Positions 1 through 7,590 are shown, numbered from the stretch's first letter. The stretch is DNA of 7,872 bases from Propionibacteriaceae bacterium (GCA_030528545.1 JAUMYR010000059.1:1-7872), one strand, 5' to 3'. A program made the numbers and translations. The notes: generated from the letters alone by a model not told the origin.

Positions 1-399
1 TCCCGGTGCCGGGTGTGCGGCCAGCCGCTCACCGAACGCACCGGCATGATCCCCAGGCCGCCCCTGGGGCGCCTCCGGGTCTCCACTGGCGTCGTGGTGC
101 CGCTCAACAGTGACATCATCGTGGGCCGGGCGCCCCGCTCGACCCCGGAGCCGGGACGTCCCTCCCCCCAGTTGGTTCCGGTGCCGAGCCCAGAACAGCA
201 GATCTCCCGGACTCATTGTGAGATCCGCGTGGATGGCTGGGATATCCGGGTGCTGGACCGGAAGTCCAATAACGGGACCTTCCTGCTGCGCCCGGGGGAG
301 GCCCCCGTTCGGATCGACGAGCGGACTCCGACGATCCTGCGGGCCGGAGACGTGCTGGACCTTGGGGAGAATGTCACGCTGATGCTGGAGTTCGACTGA
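1..399 (+). CDS. FHA domain protein, C-terminal part (5' end outside window)
   Basis: The reading frame is open from the first base and has no clear start, so the gene begins upstream. A GTG at 13 exists, but it lies inside a C-x-x-C pair (C3, C6 counted from base 1) that looks like half of a zinc ribbon, so I do not take it as the start. Residues about 24-131 form a complete forkhead-associated (FHA) domain, which binds phosphothreonine peptides. The hallmark residues are all present: G42-R43, S69-R70-T71-H72 and N90-N91-G92-T93. A long Pro-rich insert (about residues 46-64) separates the GR and SRTH strands. The stop codon shares one base with the kinase start (TGATG), which implies translational coupling. 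The protein probably acts in the cytoplasm as a reader of the neighbouring kinase. Its N-terminal part cannot be judged here. Confidence 0.85.
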   Translation, partial: SRCRVCGQPLTERTGMIPRPPLGRLRVSTGVVVPLNSDIIVGRAPRSTPEPGRPSPQLVPVPSPEQQISRTHCEIRVDGWDIRVLDRKSNNGTFLLRPGEAPVRIDERTPTILRAGDVLDLGENVTLMLEFD

Positions 400-2006
400 T
401 GGCGCGAGTGCCGCAACCCCCACCGAAAGTCCCGGGAGCCACCTATAAAGCACACTTGGGCAGCGGCGGATTCGCCGATGTCTTCCTTTACGAGCAGCGG
501 GTGCCCCGGCGCGATGTCGCGGTGAAGGTGCTGGCCGAGAGCGCCAGCCCGGCGTCCCGTGAGGCCTTCGAGGCTGAGGCGAACCTCATGGCGATGCTGT
601 CCTCCCACCCCTCGGTGCTGTCGGTCTATGGCGCCGGCACCGCCGAGTCGGGGCAGCCCTTCCTCATCATGGAATACTGCCCGCCCCCGAACATGGGCAG
701 GAGGGTCAGGCAGCGTCCGCTGACGGTGCAACGGGCCCTCCAGGTCGGTATCCAGCTGGCCGGGGCGGTCGAGAGCCTGCACCGGGTCGGGATCATCCAC
801 CGCGACATCAAACCGGCGAATGTGCTGGTCACGGCGTACAACCATCCGGTGCTCACCGACTTCGGGATCGCGGTTTCACGCGACGATGCGCAGCGTGCGG
901 AGGGTTTCTCTCCCGGCTGGGCCGCCCCGGAGCAGCAGACCGAGTCGGAGGTTCCCGGGCCTCAGGCCGACGTGTTCTCGCTGGGAGCGACCATCTACAC
1001 CTTCCTGACCGGGCGGGCCCCCTTCGAGATCGTCGGCGGCGACAACACCCCCCTGGCGATGTCGGACCGGGTGCTGCGGATGCCGCTGCCCAAGACCGGA
1101 CGCGAGGACGTCCCGCCCCAGCTCGAACGGGTCTTGTCGGTGGCGATGGCGAAACAGCCACAGCAGCGCTACCCGAGCGTCCTGGATTTCGCTAGGGCGT
1201 TGCAGGAGGTGCAGACAGATCTGCGTCAGCAGATGACGGTGATCGACCTCCTGGAGGAACCCCTCGCCGAGGAACCTCTGGAAGACGACGACGATCACAC
1301 CAAGATGCGTGCTCCGGTGACGATCGACCCGGAGGCGATGCCGACGGGGGCTGGGCCGACCCGGCTCGTCGAGGCCGGTTCCGGTTCGGGTGCCAATACC
1401 TCGCTGATCGAGGGTGTGCCGGTGGCCGCCGGAGATGCCACCTATAACGTCGTGCGACGGGAGGTGCAGCCCCTCCAGGCGAGATCCTCCTGGGAAGTGA
1501 CCGGCCGGGCGAAGGCGCCGGAGGTGGACAGCACCGTGCTGAAACAGGCCCCGGCACCACAGCCCGTGCCGCAGCCCCCTCCCGCCCCGCCGCGGCGTCC
1601 CCAACGGGTGGCGCTGGTCGCGGTAGCGGCCGCCCTGACGGCCGTGCTGCTGGCGGGCTTCGTGTGGTGGACGCTGAGCCGGGCCGAGGGACGCGCTCCA
1701 ACCACGGCGCCGGAGTCCACGCGCCCACCGGCCCCAGCACCGACCTTCAACAAGGTTCCCGAGGTGACTAACCTGGCCGGACGCTACGACGGCGACAGCG
1801 CGGTCTTCACCTGGGAGTACGCCGCTGAGGACGCCGAATATGTCTTCCAGGCCTACGACCCGGAGAACCAGGAGAAGCAAAGAGCGCACAGCACCAAGAA
1901 GAAGACCGCGACGGTGCCGCGCACGGAGGGTAAACAGATGTGTCTGTCAGTGAAAGTGAAGGTGGGGGCCACCACCACGCCGGGGGTGAGCAAGTGCCTG
2001 ACCTGA
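399..2006 (+). CDS. Membrane Ser/Thr protein kinase with extracytoplasmic FN3-like domain
   Basis: This 535-residue protein is a Pkn-type (Hanks) Ser/Thr kinase. Visible motifs are the glycine loop GSGGFADV (21-28), K43 in AVKV, helix C E60, H134-R135-D136 with K138 and N141, D154-F155-G156, and A176-P177-E178. All catalytic residues are intact, so it should be active. The DFG-to-APE segment is short and contains no Thr (only S160 and S171). Residues about 280-400 form a linker with an acidic tract (286-299), several Thr motifs suited to FHA binding, and a Pro-rich end. One hydrophobic helix (about 404-424) follows basic residues. The outer domain (about 452-535) resembles fibronectin type III, with C515 and C533 placed for a disulfide. 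ATG at 399 overlaps the upstream stop, with GGAG at 387-390 as ribosome binding site. The cytoplasm-membrane-outside order matches EssB/YukC of Firmicutes, where the kinase fold is inactive. Its role in the secretion complex is inferred from context. Confidence 0.92.
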   Translation: MARVPQPPPKVPGATYKAHLGSGGFADVFLYEQRVPRRDVAVKVLAESASPASREAFEAEANLMAMLSSHPSVLSVYGAGTAESGQPFLIMEYCPPPNMGRRVRQRPLTVQRALQVGIQLAGAVESLHRVGIIHRDIKPANVLVTAYNHPVLTDFGIAVSRDDAQRAEGFSPGWAAPEQQTESEVPGPQADVFSLGATIYTFLTGRAPFEIVGGDNTPLAMSDRVLRMPLPKTGREDVPPQLERVLSVAMAKQPQQRYPSVLDFARALQEVQTDLRQQMTVIDLLEEPLAEEPLEDDDDHTKMRAPVTIDPEAMPTGAGPTRLVEAGSGSGANTSLIEGVPVAAGDATYNVVRREVQPLQARSSWEVTGRAKAPEVDSTVLKQAPAPQPVPQPPPAPPRRPQRVALVAVAAALTAVLLAGFVWWTLSRAEGRAPTTAPESTRPPAPAPTFNKVPEVTNLAGRYDGDSAVFTWEYAAEDAEYVFQAYDPENQEKQRAHSTKKKTATVPRTEGKQMCLSVKVKVGATTTPGVSKCLT

Positions 2007-2725
2007 GCACCACCCAGGAGGCCGAGACACCGGAGTCCGGGGTATCGGTCGAGTTCTGCGGGGAGTGGTATCACCTGGAGCCCGGCCAGGATTTCACGAT
2101 CGGACGAGATGCTGACCTGGTACTGGACGACAACCCCTACCTGCACCGGCGGGCCTTGGCGATCACGAACGCGATGGGTTTCTGGTGGCTGTGCAACGTC
2201 GGTGACCGGCTGGCGGCCACCATCTCCGACGGGGAGGGGAGGTTGCAGTCTTGGCTGGCTCCCGGGGCTCGCCTGCCGCTGGTCCTGGAGCGGGCGGTCG
2301 TGGTGCTCTCGGCGGGATCGACCACCTATGAACTGGCGATCTATAACCGGCTACCCGCTTTCGATCAGCCCAGGGTCAGCAGGGATCTGGGTGAGGCCAC
2401 CATCGGCTCGGTCATGATGACCGAGAGCCAGCGCCTGGTGGTCCTGGCGTTGGCCGAGCCGATGCTATTGCGTGAAGGCAGCGGCCTAGGAGAGATCCCC
2501 ACCAGCGCCAAAGCCGCGGCGCGCCTGGGGTGGAACATCACCAGGTTCAACCGGAAACTGGACAACGTCTGCGACAAGCTGGACCGGATCGGTGTCCGTG
2601 GGTTGCGGGGCGGGGTCAAGTCTTATGCGACGAATAGGAGAGCCCGCCTCGTGGAGTACGCGATCTCGGCGCGTCTGGTCACCCGTGAGGACCTGCCGCT
2701 GCTGGACGGGGGCACCCGGGAGTGA
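1994..2725 (+). CDS. Degenerate FHA domain protein with C-terminal HTH-like domain
   Basis: From GTG at 1994 the protein has 243 residues. Residues about 16-118 look like an FHA fold: G37-R38 is kept, but the Ser and His expected in the S-x-x-H motif are replaced in the stretch NPYLHRRALAI (47-57), and no clear N-G turn is seen. It may therefore not bind phosphothreonine. Residues about 150-230 are helical, with a pattern like a winged helix-turn-helix: a TESQRLVVLALAE helix, then IPTSAKAAARLGW, then NRKLDNVCDKL, followed by basic residues. DNA binding is plausible but unproven. I prefer 1994 because it overlaps the kinase by only 13 bases and has a purine-rich GGGGGTGAG just upstream. An in-frame GTG at 1940 with GGAGGG at 1925-1930 would add 18 low-complexity residues. 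The end overlaps the motor gene by four bases (GTGA). The gene belongs to the same operon. Confidence 0.8.
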   Translation: MPDLSTTQEAETPESGVSVEFCGEWYHLEPGQDFTIGRDADLVLDDNPYLHRRALAITNAMGFWWLCNVGDRLAATISDGEGRLQSWLAPGARLPLVLERAVVVLSAGSTTYELAIYNRLPAFDQPRVSRDLGEATIGSVMMTESQRLVVLALAEPMLLREGSGLGEIPTSAKAAARLGWNITRFNRKLDNVCDKLDRIGVRGLRGGVKSYATNRRARLVEYAISARLVTREDLPLLDGGTRE

Positions 2726-5700
2726 AACTTCGGCTCACCCTGCGTAAACCCGACCGGGATGTCAATCTGAATATCAGCGTGGACGCCACAGCGACCGTCG
2801 GGGATGTGGCGGCCGCGCTCGGGGCGGCCGCACCTGATAAGCCAGGTCTGGCCCTCGACCCGGCCAAGACGACACTGCGGCTGTATGACCAGGCCGGGCA
2901 GATCGCGCGCGATCTGGAGCCTCAGACCATGCTCGTGGAGTCGGGCCTGCGCTCCGGCAGCGTGGTCATGGTCGCCCCGGTCAGCGGCAGTGGCCCGAAC
3001 CGCCGGTTGCGGCTCGCGGGTCATGTGCTGATCCTCGACGGGCCGGATCGGGGTGCTCGCTTTGAGATTCCCTTCGGGTCGTGTGAGGTGGGGCGCCTGC
3101 CCGGGATGACGGTGCGGCTGAACGACCCTCTGGTGTCGAAGCGGCATATGAGGATCATCGTCGGTGACGGCATCGAGGTGCACGATCTCAACTCCGCCAA
3201 CGGCGTCCTGGTGGGGGACCGGCGGGTCCAGCGGGCACGGGTGGGGCCATCCGATGTGATCGCGATCGGCGACACCACCATGCAGATCGTCCAGGTCCGG
3301 CCGCCGCACGAGGACGAGCTGAGCACGGTCGATATCGCTTTCGTCCGCCCTCCCCAGGTGGTGCCCCGGGTACCGAAGACCAAGATTCCGCTTCCGAAAC
3401 CGCCGAACCGGAAGGAGCGTCAGCCCTTACCGGTCCTGGCGATGCTGGTTCCCCCGCTGATGGGGGTGGTGCTGTTCTACTTCACCAATTCCGTGCTGAG
3501 CGTCGTCTTCATGGCGCTGACGCCGCTGTTCCTGATCGGAGCCTGGCTGGATGACCGGGTTCGGGTCAGGCGGGAGAACAAGCAGGCCAAGAAACGTTAC
3601 CTTGAGGCGATCGCATCGACCCGGCAGCGGCTGAGCCAGGCCTACGACATCGAACGCGAGGTGCGGCTGGCCCAGCAGCCGGACGTGGTCAGCGTGGTCG
3701 ACCAGGCGCTCAAGCTGATGCCCGCCTTGTGGTCGCGCAGGCCAGAACACGACCAATTCCTGAGGGTGAGGCTGGGCCTGGGCGCCGACGTCCCGATCAC
3801 CCTCCTGGACACCGAGTTCGAAGCCAGCGACCAGCCGGATCTCAATAAGATCGCGGCGGATCTGGCCGAAGAGTTCCGCTGGATTCCCGATGTGCCGATC
3901 GTGGCCTCGCTGCGCCAGGACGGCTCGCTCGGGGTCTACGGCGAACCCACCACACTGATGGGGGTCGCGCATTCCATCGTGGCCCAGCTGGTGTGTCTAC
4001 ACTCCCCGGCCGAGGTCAGCCTGGCCTGTCTGACATCCTCGTCGAACTGCGACCGGTGGCGCTGGCTGGAGTGGCTGCCACACACCTCCTCTCCCCATTC
4101 TCCGTTGTCTGGGACTCATCTGGCCGCGGATTCGGCCACCTCGGATGTGCTGCTGAACAGCATCGAGGGGCTGATCGCGGCCCGGCGCAAGGACGCCAAA
4201 CGCCCGGTGCTGCGCGGAGCGGTCGACCCGACTCAGCCGAAAGAGGACCCCCCGGTGGTGCCGACGCTGATCCTCCTCGTCGATGGGGCCATGGTCGACC
4301 ATGCGCGCCTGAACCGGGTGGTCGAGGCGGGCCCCGACGTCGGGGTTTACACGGTTTTCGTGGCCGAGCACCTGTCCCAGATCCCGGCGGCCTGCCGTTC
4401 CTTCGTGTCGGTTGGCCCCGAACAGGGCTATGTCGGCAAGGTCCGGGACGCGCTGAATTACGCGCCGGTGCGGCTGGAGTTGCTGAGCCAGGACCAGGCG
4501 AACCGGATCGGGCGGATACTGGCCCCGGTCGTCGACGCTGGGGTGCCGGTGGACGACGACTCCGATCTGCCGCACAGCATCTCCTTTGTCACCCTGACCG
4601 GACACGAACTCGCCGACTCCGCGACCGCTCAGATCGAACGCTGGCGGGCGAACAATTCCCTCATCGACCGCACCCAGACCGTGCCGCTGAAACAGCCGGT
4701 CGCGCTGAGCGCGCTGGTCGGGCAGGGCGCGGCATCACCACTGGCCTTGGACCTTCGCACGCATGGCCCACACGCGCTGGTCGGCGGGACCACGGGGGCC
4801 GGGAAGTCGGAGTTCCTCCAGGCCTGGGTGCTCGGCATGGCCCAATCGCTGTCGCCAGACCGGGTGACCTTCCTATTCGTCGACTACAAGGGCGGGTCCG
4901 CCTTCGCCCGGTGCACCGACCTGCCACACTGCGTCGGGCTGGTGACCGACCTGTCCCCGCACCTGGTCCGGAGGGCGCTGACCTCGCTGCGGGCGGAACT
5001 GCATTACCGGGAGCACCTGCTGAATCGCAAGGGGGCCAAGGACCTGGTGACCCTGGAGAAGGCGGGAGACCCGGAATGCCCACCGTCGCTGATTATCGTG
5101 GTGGACGAGTTCGCTGCCCTGGTCGGGGAGGTCCCCGAGTTCGTCGATGGCGTGGTGGATGTCGGACAGCGGGGCCGTTCCCTCGGGTTGCACCTGGTGC
5201 TGGCCACTCAGCGCCCGGCTGGGGTCATCAAGGACAGCCTGCGCGCCAATACCAACCTAAGGGTGGCGTTGCGGGTGGCCGACGAGTCCGATTCCCAGGA
5301 TGTGCTCGATGACAAACTGGCCGCGCACTTCGATCCCGGTACCCCGGGCCGGGCGGCGGCTAAGACCGGCCCCGGGCGGATCATGCAGTTCCAGTCCGCC
5401 TACCCGGGGGCCAAGACCGTCAAGGAGGCCTCCTCGGTGCCGATCCTGGTCGAGGAGATGACTTTCGGGTTGGGGCAGCCATGGCGGGTGCCCGTCCCGG
5501 TGGTCAACACCGATGCGGTGGCCTCTGACATCGACCGGGTGGTGACCACGGTCTCAGCGGCCTTCGAACAGGCAGGGTTGCCGCGTCCCCGGTTGCCGTG
5601 GCAGCCGGAACTGGCACCGACCTATGACCTCAACCGCCTCAATCAGCGCCGGGACACCGCTTTGGCGCTGGGAGTGGTGGACGACCCAGCGAGCCAGACC

Positions 5701-7143
5701 CAGCGAACCGAGTACTTCCATCCCGACACCGAGGGCAACATCGCCTATTTCGGGGCGGGCGGTTCAGGCAAGACCACCGCACTGCGGATGCTCGCCGTCG
5801 CGGCCGCGATCACCCCGCGCTCGGGTGGGGTCCAGGTCTATGGGCTGGATTTCGCTGGTGGCGGCCTGTCGATGCTGGAGCCGCTGCCGCACGTGGGTGC
5901 CATCATTCCCGGAGACGACGACGAACTGGTCGCCCGGCTGGTGAAGTTCCTCGCCGAGACCGTCGCGGAGCGGATGGAGCGATATTCGGCGGTGCGGGCC
6001 ACCACCATCACGCAGTACCGGCACGTGGTGGGCAGCCTCGATGAGCAGCGCATCCTCGTCCTGATCGATGGCATGGGGACCTTCCGCAAGGAGTACGAGA
6101 CCCAGATGCCCCGGCTGGCGGTGTTCGAGAGGCTACAGCAGATCATGGTGGACGGCCGTGGGGTGGGGGTGCACGTCGCGATCAGCGCCGACCGGTTGCA
6201 GGCCGTGCCGAACACCATGTTGTCCTCTTTCCAGCGCCGGATCGTGCTCCGGCAGGCCGAGGCCGACGCCTACCTGGATTTCAACCTGCCCCGAGACGTG
6301 CTCAGCCCGGCCAGCCCGCCCGGCCGGGCCATGCAGGTCGGCAACCCGCAGGAGCTTCAGCTGGCGATCCTCGGCGACAACGTCAACTCGGTGACCCAGG
6401 CGCGACTGATCGAGGGCTTGGCCGAGTTCCTGCGTGGCCAGGGTCGTCCGGCACCGGTCCAGATCCGCAAGCTCCCGGCTGAGATCCCGGCCGCCGAGGT
6501 CCCACCGCAGACGGGGGGACTGCCGACGCTGGGTATCGCCAGCGAGACTCTCAGCCCGGTGGCGTTCAGCCCGGTTGGCGTGATCGTGGTTGCTGGCGGG
6601 CCCCGGTCGGGCCGGACCAATGCCATCAGCTGGATGGCCAGGACGCTGCGGGCCTGGGACCCGTCGCTGCCGATGGCGCACCTGAGCGCGGGCCGCAGCG
6701 GGCTGGGACAGCTCGGGCTGTGGCAGCGCAGCGTGAGCGGAGAATCCGCCGTGGGCGAGTTGCTCCCGATGCTGAGCGAATACGCCGCCCGGCCCGCCCC
6801 CGCGGATCGTCCCGGGATGGCGCTGTTCATCGAGGGCTATGGCCAGTTCGTCGATTCCTCTCTCGAATACGAACTGGCCGACCTGGTGAAACGGCTCCGG
6901 CTGAACGGCCATCTCGTGGTCGCCGAATCGGAAACATCGGAGTGGAACTCGGGTGGGCCGCTACCTCAAGAGGCGAAGAATCAACGGACTGGTCTGATCC
7001 TGCAACCTGAATCCTATGACGGAGAGTCCCTGTTGCGGATCGAGACGCCTCCGGTTAAGCCCAGGGAGATGCCGCCTGGCCGGGGTTACTGGATCGCCGA
7101 TGGGAAGCCGGTGAAGGTTCAGGTTCCCCTGGTGGACTCCTGA
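2722..7143 (+). CDS. eccC: EccC/EssC-type type VII secretion motor ATPase (FtsK/SpoIIIE family)
   Basis: This 1473-residue protein is the membrane ATPase that recognises WXG100 substrates and drives their export. Domains in order: a ubiquitin-like domain similar to YukD/EccD N-termini (about 1-86); an FHA domain (about 96-192) with G124-R125, S139-K-R-H142 and N160-G161 intact; two membrane helices (about 237-255 and 257-275); a cytoplasmic linker region; then three FtsK/SpoIIIE ATPase domains. ATPase 1 has Walker A GGTTGAGKS (688-696), Walker B ending D795-E796, and ATQRP (828-832). ATPase 2 has Walker A GAGGSGKTT (1011-1019) and Walker B ending at D1116. ATPase 3 has GGPRSGRTN (1292-1300), where R1298 replaces the Walker lysine, and E1371 in the Walker B position, so it is probably inactive in hydrolysis. 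GTG at 2722 overlaps the upstream stop as GTGA. The frame runs unbroken. FHA near the N-terminus recalls Firmicutes EssC; here one FHA copy is seen and a ubiquitin-like domain is fused on. Confidence 0.93.
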   Translation: MKLRLTLRKPDRDVNLNISVDATATVGDVAAALGAAAPDKPGLALDPAKTTLRLYDQAGQIARDLEPQTMLVESGLRSGSVVMVAPVSGSGPNRRLRLAGHVLILDGPDRGARFEIPFGSCEVGRLPGMTVRLNDPLVSKRHMRIIVGDGIEVHDLNSANGVLVGDRRVQRARVGPSDVIAIGDTTMQIVQVRPPHEDELSTVDIAFVRPPQVVPRVPKTKIPLPKPPNRKERQPLPVLAMLVPPLMGVVLFYFTNSVLSVVFMALTPLFLIGAWLDDRVRVRRENKQAKKRYLEAIASTRQRLSQAYDIEREVRLAQQPDVVSVVDQALKLMPALWSRRPEHDQFLRVRLGLGADVPITLLDTEFEASDQPDLNKIAADLAEEFRWIPDVPIVASLRQDGSLGVYGEPTTLMGVAHSIVAQLVCLHSPAEVSLACLTSSSNCDRWRWLEWLPHTSSPHSPLSGTHLAADSATSDVLLNSIEGLIAARRKDAKRPVLRGAVDPTQPKEDPPVVPTLILLVDGAMVDHARLNRVVEAGPDVGVYTVFVAEHLSQIPAACRSFVSVGPEQGYVGKVRDALNYAPVRLELLSQDQANRIGRILAPVVDAGVPVDDDSDLPHSISFVTLTGHELADSATAQIERWRANNSLIDRTQTVPLKQPVALSALVGQGAASPLALDLRTHGPHALVGGTTGAGKSEFLQAWVLGMAQSLSPDRVTFLFVDYKGGSAFARCTDLPHCVGLVTDLSPHLVRRALTSLRAELHYREHLLNRKGAKDLVTLEKAGDPECPPSLIIVVDEFAALVGEVPEFVDGVVDVGQRGRSLGLHLVLATQRPAGVIKDSLRANTNLRVALRVADESDSQDVLDDKLAAHFDPGTPGRAAAKTGPGRIMQFQSAYPGAKTVKEASSVPILVEEMTFGLGQPWRVPVPVVNTDAVASDIDRVVTTVSAAFEQAGLPRPRLPWQPELAPTYDLNRLNQRRDTALALGVVDDPASQTQRTEYFHPDTEGNIAYFGAGGSGKTTALRMLAVAAAITPRSGGVQVYGLDFAGGGLSMLEPLPHVGAIIPGDDDELVARLVKFLAETVAERMERYSAVRATTITQYRHVVGSLDEQRILVLIDGMGTFRKEYETQMPRLAVFERLQQIMVDGRGVGVHVAISADRLQAVPNTMLSSFQRRIVLRQAEADAYLDFNLPRDVLSPASPPGRAMQVGNPQELQLAILGDNVNSVTQARLIEGLAEFLRGQGRPAPVQIRKLPAEIPAAEVPPQTGGLPTLGIASETLSPVAFSPVGVIVVAGGPRSGRTNAISWMARTLRAWDPSLPMAHLSAGRSGLGQLGLWQRSVSGESAVGELLPMLSEYAARPAPADRPGMALFIEGYGQFVDSSLEYELADLVKRLRLNGHLVVAESETSEWNSGGPLPQEAKNQRTGLILQPESYDGESLLRIETPPVKPREMPPGRGYWIADGKPVKVQVPLVDS

Positions 7144-7239
7144 AAAGGGGCCATGGTGAATGTTCCCCATTGCGGCGTTCGCAGACTCCAAATAGTGTTG
7201 TAAACAACGAAGCGGGAAAACAAAAAGAAAGGCTGAGAA
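7144..7239 (+). promoter_or_regulatory. A-rich leader between motor and WXG100 gene, possible promoter and dyads
   Basis: This 96-base gap is the only sizeable break between the first five genes. Its right part (7181-7239) is about 60% A+T in an otherwise GC-rich region. It holds an imperfect dyad at 7153-7170 (ATGGTGAA-TG-TTCCCCAT, 7 of 8 pairs) and a short perfect one at 7197-7208 (GTTGT-AA-ACAAC). A weak promoter reading is TTCGCA at 7178-7183 and TAAACA at 7201-7206, 17 bases apart. GAAAGG at 7227-7232 is a good ribosome binding site, 7 bases before the ATG. No terminator is seen after the motor gene, so read-through may also supply the WXG100 message. The promoter call is tentative. Confidence 0.35.
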
Positions 7240-7518
7240 ATGGCTATTACTCATGGTATGAATGTCGAGCAGGTCAGGCAGATCGCTGGCAAGCTGGATC
7301 GCGAGGCACAGCAGATCGAGGCGATCATCCAGCATGTCAACAACCACATCCAGGAGGCGCTGGAAGCGTGGAAGGGCCCGGACTCTCGCCAGTTCAGCCA
7401 GCTGTGGGAAGGCCAGCACCGTCCCCAGTTGCGCAAGCTGAAGAACGATCTTGAGGACCTTGCCAGGAAGGCACGCAGCAACGCTACCGCCCAGACCAGC
7501 ACGTCCAGCTCGTTCTGA
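7240..7518 (+). CDS. WXG100 (ESAT-6-like) type VII secretion protein
   Basis: This 92-residue protein has the size and pattern of WXG100 proteins, small helical hairpins exported as dimers by type VII systems and often needed for export of other substrates. Helix 1 spans about residues 7-41, the turn carries W44-K45-G46 followed by P-D, and helix 2 spans about 48-80. The tail is Ser/Thr-rich and ends in Phe. The usual C-terminal Y-x-x-x-D/E export signal is absent, as there is no Tyr in the protein. There is no signal peptide. ATG at 7240 has GAAAGG 7 bases upstream. The first codons (GCT ATT ACT CAT GGT) are AT-richer than those of neighbouring genes, which fits low mRNA structure and high expression. 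It is expected to be a substrate or export partner of the upstream motor. It is a paralogue of the gene at 7688 and may form a homodimer or pair with it. Confidence 0.93.
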   Translation: MAITHGMNVEQVRQIAGKLDREAQQIEAIIQHVNNHIQEALEAWKGPDSRQFSQLWEGQHRPQLRKLKNDLEDLARKARSNATAQTSTSSSF

Positions 7519-7524
7519 GGATCA

Positions 7525-7557
7525 GGGTGCCGGACGGTGTCCGGCACCCATTCTTCG
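7525..7557 (+). terminator. Hairpin terminator 1 after first WXG100 gene
   Basis: A perfect 11-pair stem (GGGTGCCGGAC at 7525-7535, GTCCGGCACCC at 7539-7549) with a three-base loop begins 6 bases after the WXG100 stop. It is followed by ATTCTTCG rather than a clean T run, so it may terminate only partly or protect the 3' end of the message. Confidence 0.65.
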
Positions 7558-7590
7558 TCGACACAAGATTAGGTGGCATGTGTGGTTGGG

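Noticed and set aside
876..1889. Minus-strand open frame of 337 codons opposite the kinase gene
   Set aside because: It is antisense to a well-supported kinase, has Arg/Gly/His-rich composition and no domain pattern; such frames are common opposite GC-rich genes.
3993..5312. Long plus-strand open frame of 439 codons inside the motor gene
   Set aside because: It lies in another frame of the motor gene, is rich in Arg, Gly and Pro as expected from out-of-frame GC-rich DNA, and shows no recognisable motif, while the motor frame carries intact ATPase motifs across the same bases.
6133..6912. Minus-strand open frame of 259 codons opposite ATPase domains 2 and 3
   Set aside because: Antisense shadow of the motor gene, with no motif or credible ribosome binding site context.
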